This document shows positions 5,885-6,315 of a stretch of 6,315 bases of DNA, one piece after another; position 1 is the stretch's first letter; every line of letters begins with the position of its first letter. Position numbers and translations under genes: made by a program. The notes beneath the pieces were generated by a model that was given only the letters and a program-made list of their open reading frames with translations, was not told the origin of the DNA and ran no database searches. The DNA is from Thermoleophilia bacterium (GTDB lineage: Bacteria; Actinomycetota; Thermoleophilia; Gaiellales; JAICJC01), in NCBI GenBank assembly GCA_025928435.1, contig JAICJM010000216.1, positions 1 through 6,315 of the forward strand. The letters are read 5' to 3'.

Positions 5885-5890
5885 AGTTTA
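5885..5890 (-). promoter_or_regulatory. -10 box for the minus-strand gene train
   Basis: On the minus strand TAAACT (fits the actinobacterial TANNNT consensus) is followed by six bases and then the ATG at 5878. That spacing would place the transcription start at the A of the ATG, giving a leaderless mRNA. No convincing -35 hexamer is seen, and no Shine-Dalgarno precedes the ATG, which agrees with leaderless initiation. Confidence 0.5.
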
Positions 5891-5894
5891 GAAT
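5889..5894 (+). promoter_or_regulatory. -10 box for the substrate-binding lipoprotein gene
   Basis: TAGAAT (TANNNT type) sits nine bases before the GTG at 5904, so transcription would begin within about three bases of the start codon. No Shine-Dalgarno or clear -35 is present. It overlaps the minus-strand -10 box by two bases inside a small A/T island in otherwise GC-rich DNA. Confidence 0.45.
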
Positions 5895-5903
5895 CACCCC
5901 TTC

Positions 5904-6315
5904 GTGCGCCGACTCCGCCTGCTGGCCGTGCTCGTCCCCCTGCTCGTGGCCACCGGATGCGGATTCAAGCCCGAACCGATCGGCTCGCTGCCGTCGTTTC
6001 CCCAGACCGTCACGGACGGCATCGGCCGCCGCGTCACGGTGGAGTCGCAGCCGCGCCGGGTGGTGTCGCTGGACGCCGGCCTCACCGAGTCGGCATACGC
6101 GGTCGGAAGCGGCGGGGTGGTCGTCGCCGGGAGCGGGCACGAGCAGTACCCGGCGGCGGCCCTGCGCCTGCCGACGGCCGGGGGCGGCGGCGAGACGCCC
6201 AGCGTGGCCCGGCTGCGCAAGCTGCGCCCCGACCTCGTGCTGATGCCGAACGGCACGTCGGCGAGCGCCGCGGCGGCCATGGAGCGCGGCGTCGGCGCGC
6301 CGGTCTACGTGGCCG
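5904..6315 (+). CDS. ABC transporter substrate-binding lipoprotein, class III (BtuF/FecB-like), N-terminal part
   Basis: The frame starts at GTG 5904-5906 and is still open at the window end (137 codons seen of perhaps 300). The N-terminus is a lipoprotein signal peptide: basic MRRLR, hydrophobic core, and a lipobox-like ATGC with Cys19 as the lipidated residue. After a short linker, TVTDGIGRRVTV (35-46) and QPRRVVSLDAGLTESAYAVG (from 49) match the opening of the periplasmic-binding fold used by cobalamin, siderophore/haem and some metal-chelate importers. LRKLRPDLVLMPNGTSA (104-120) fits the 'L-x-x-L-x-PDLV' strand of that family. The ligand cannot be told from this half; a few members of this class bind molybdate, so a link with moeA is conceivable but unsupported. 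Permease and ATPase genes would be expected downstream. It is transcribed divergently from the minus-strand train. Confidence 0.87.
   Translation, partial: MRRLRLLAVLVPLLVATGCGFKPEPIGSLPSFPQTVTDGIGRRVTVESQPRRVVSLDAGLTESAYAVGSGGVVVAGSGHEQYPAAALRLPTAGGGGETPSVARLRKLRPDLVLMPNGTSASAAAAMERGVGAPVYVA

Noticed and set aside
5439..6140. Minus-strand frame running through the hypothetical gene and across the divergent promoter region
   Set aside because: It overlaps the lipoprotein gene and the 147-residue gene in other frames and shows no domain; only its last 46 codons fall in a stretch with no other gene.
1..6315. CRISPR array, tRNA or rRNA genes
   Set aside because: No regularly spaced repeats with unique spacers and no recognisable tRNA or rRNA segments were seen on either strand.

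Overview
The window is very GC-rich and gene-dense, with overlapping start and stop codons, frequent GTG starts and few Shine-Dalgarno sequences. Together with a sortase of the kind common in Actinomycetota, a class A penicillin-binding protein and promoters with leaderless spacing, this points to a high-GC actinobacterium. A deep lineage such as Thermoleophilia is my guess, not something the sequence proves.

Layout, left to right: (1) the 3' end of a plus-strand sortase gene (ends at 190). (2) A 128-bp convergent intergenic region holding three short perfect dyads of the GGGGTCAGACCCC / GGGGACTGTCCCC type. (3) A minus-strand gene train read from 5878 down to 319: a small membrane-anchored protein of unknown function, a possible 46-codon ORF inside a palindromic insert, an MscS-family mechanosensitive channel, a class A penicillin-binding protein, a type I methionine aminopeptidase (map) and molybdopterin molybdenumtransferase (moeA). 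(4) A 25-bp divergent promoter region with two overlapping -10-like boxes. (5) The 5' part of a plus-strand lipoprotein that looks like the substrate-binding component of a metal-chelate/cobalamin-type ABC importer, cut by the window end.

Every junction in the minus-strand train is a 4-nt ATGA or GTGA overlap, so the genes are probably co-transcribed and translationally coupled from the promoter near 5885-5890. The products do not form one pathway. The channel and the penicillin-binding protein share an envelope/turgor theme; Map and MoeA are housekeeping enzymes of protein maturation and molybdenum cofactor synthesis.

The most unusual item is at 5296-5443. A segment of about 126 bp with two strong hairpins and lower third-position GC is flanked by an exact 11-bp direct repeat that itself contains the ATGA coupling junction. 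It looks like a small palindromic mobile or REP/MITE-like element inserted into a coupled gene junction. The duplicated ATGA leaves an open 46-codon frame joining the two sides.
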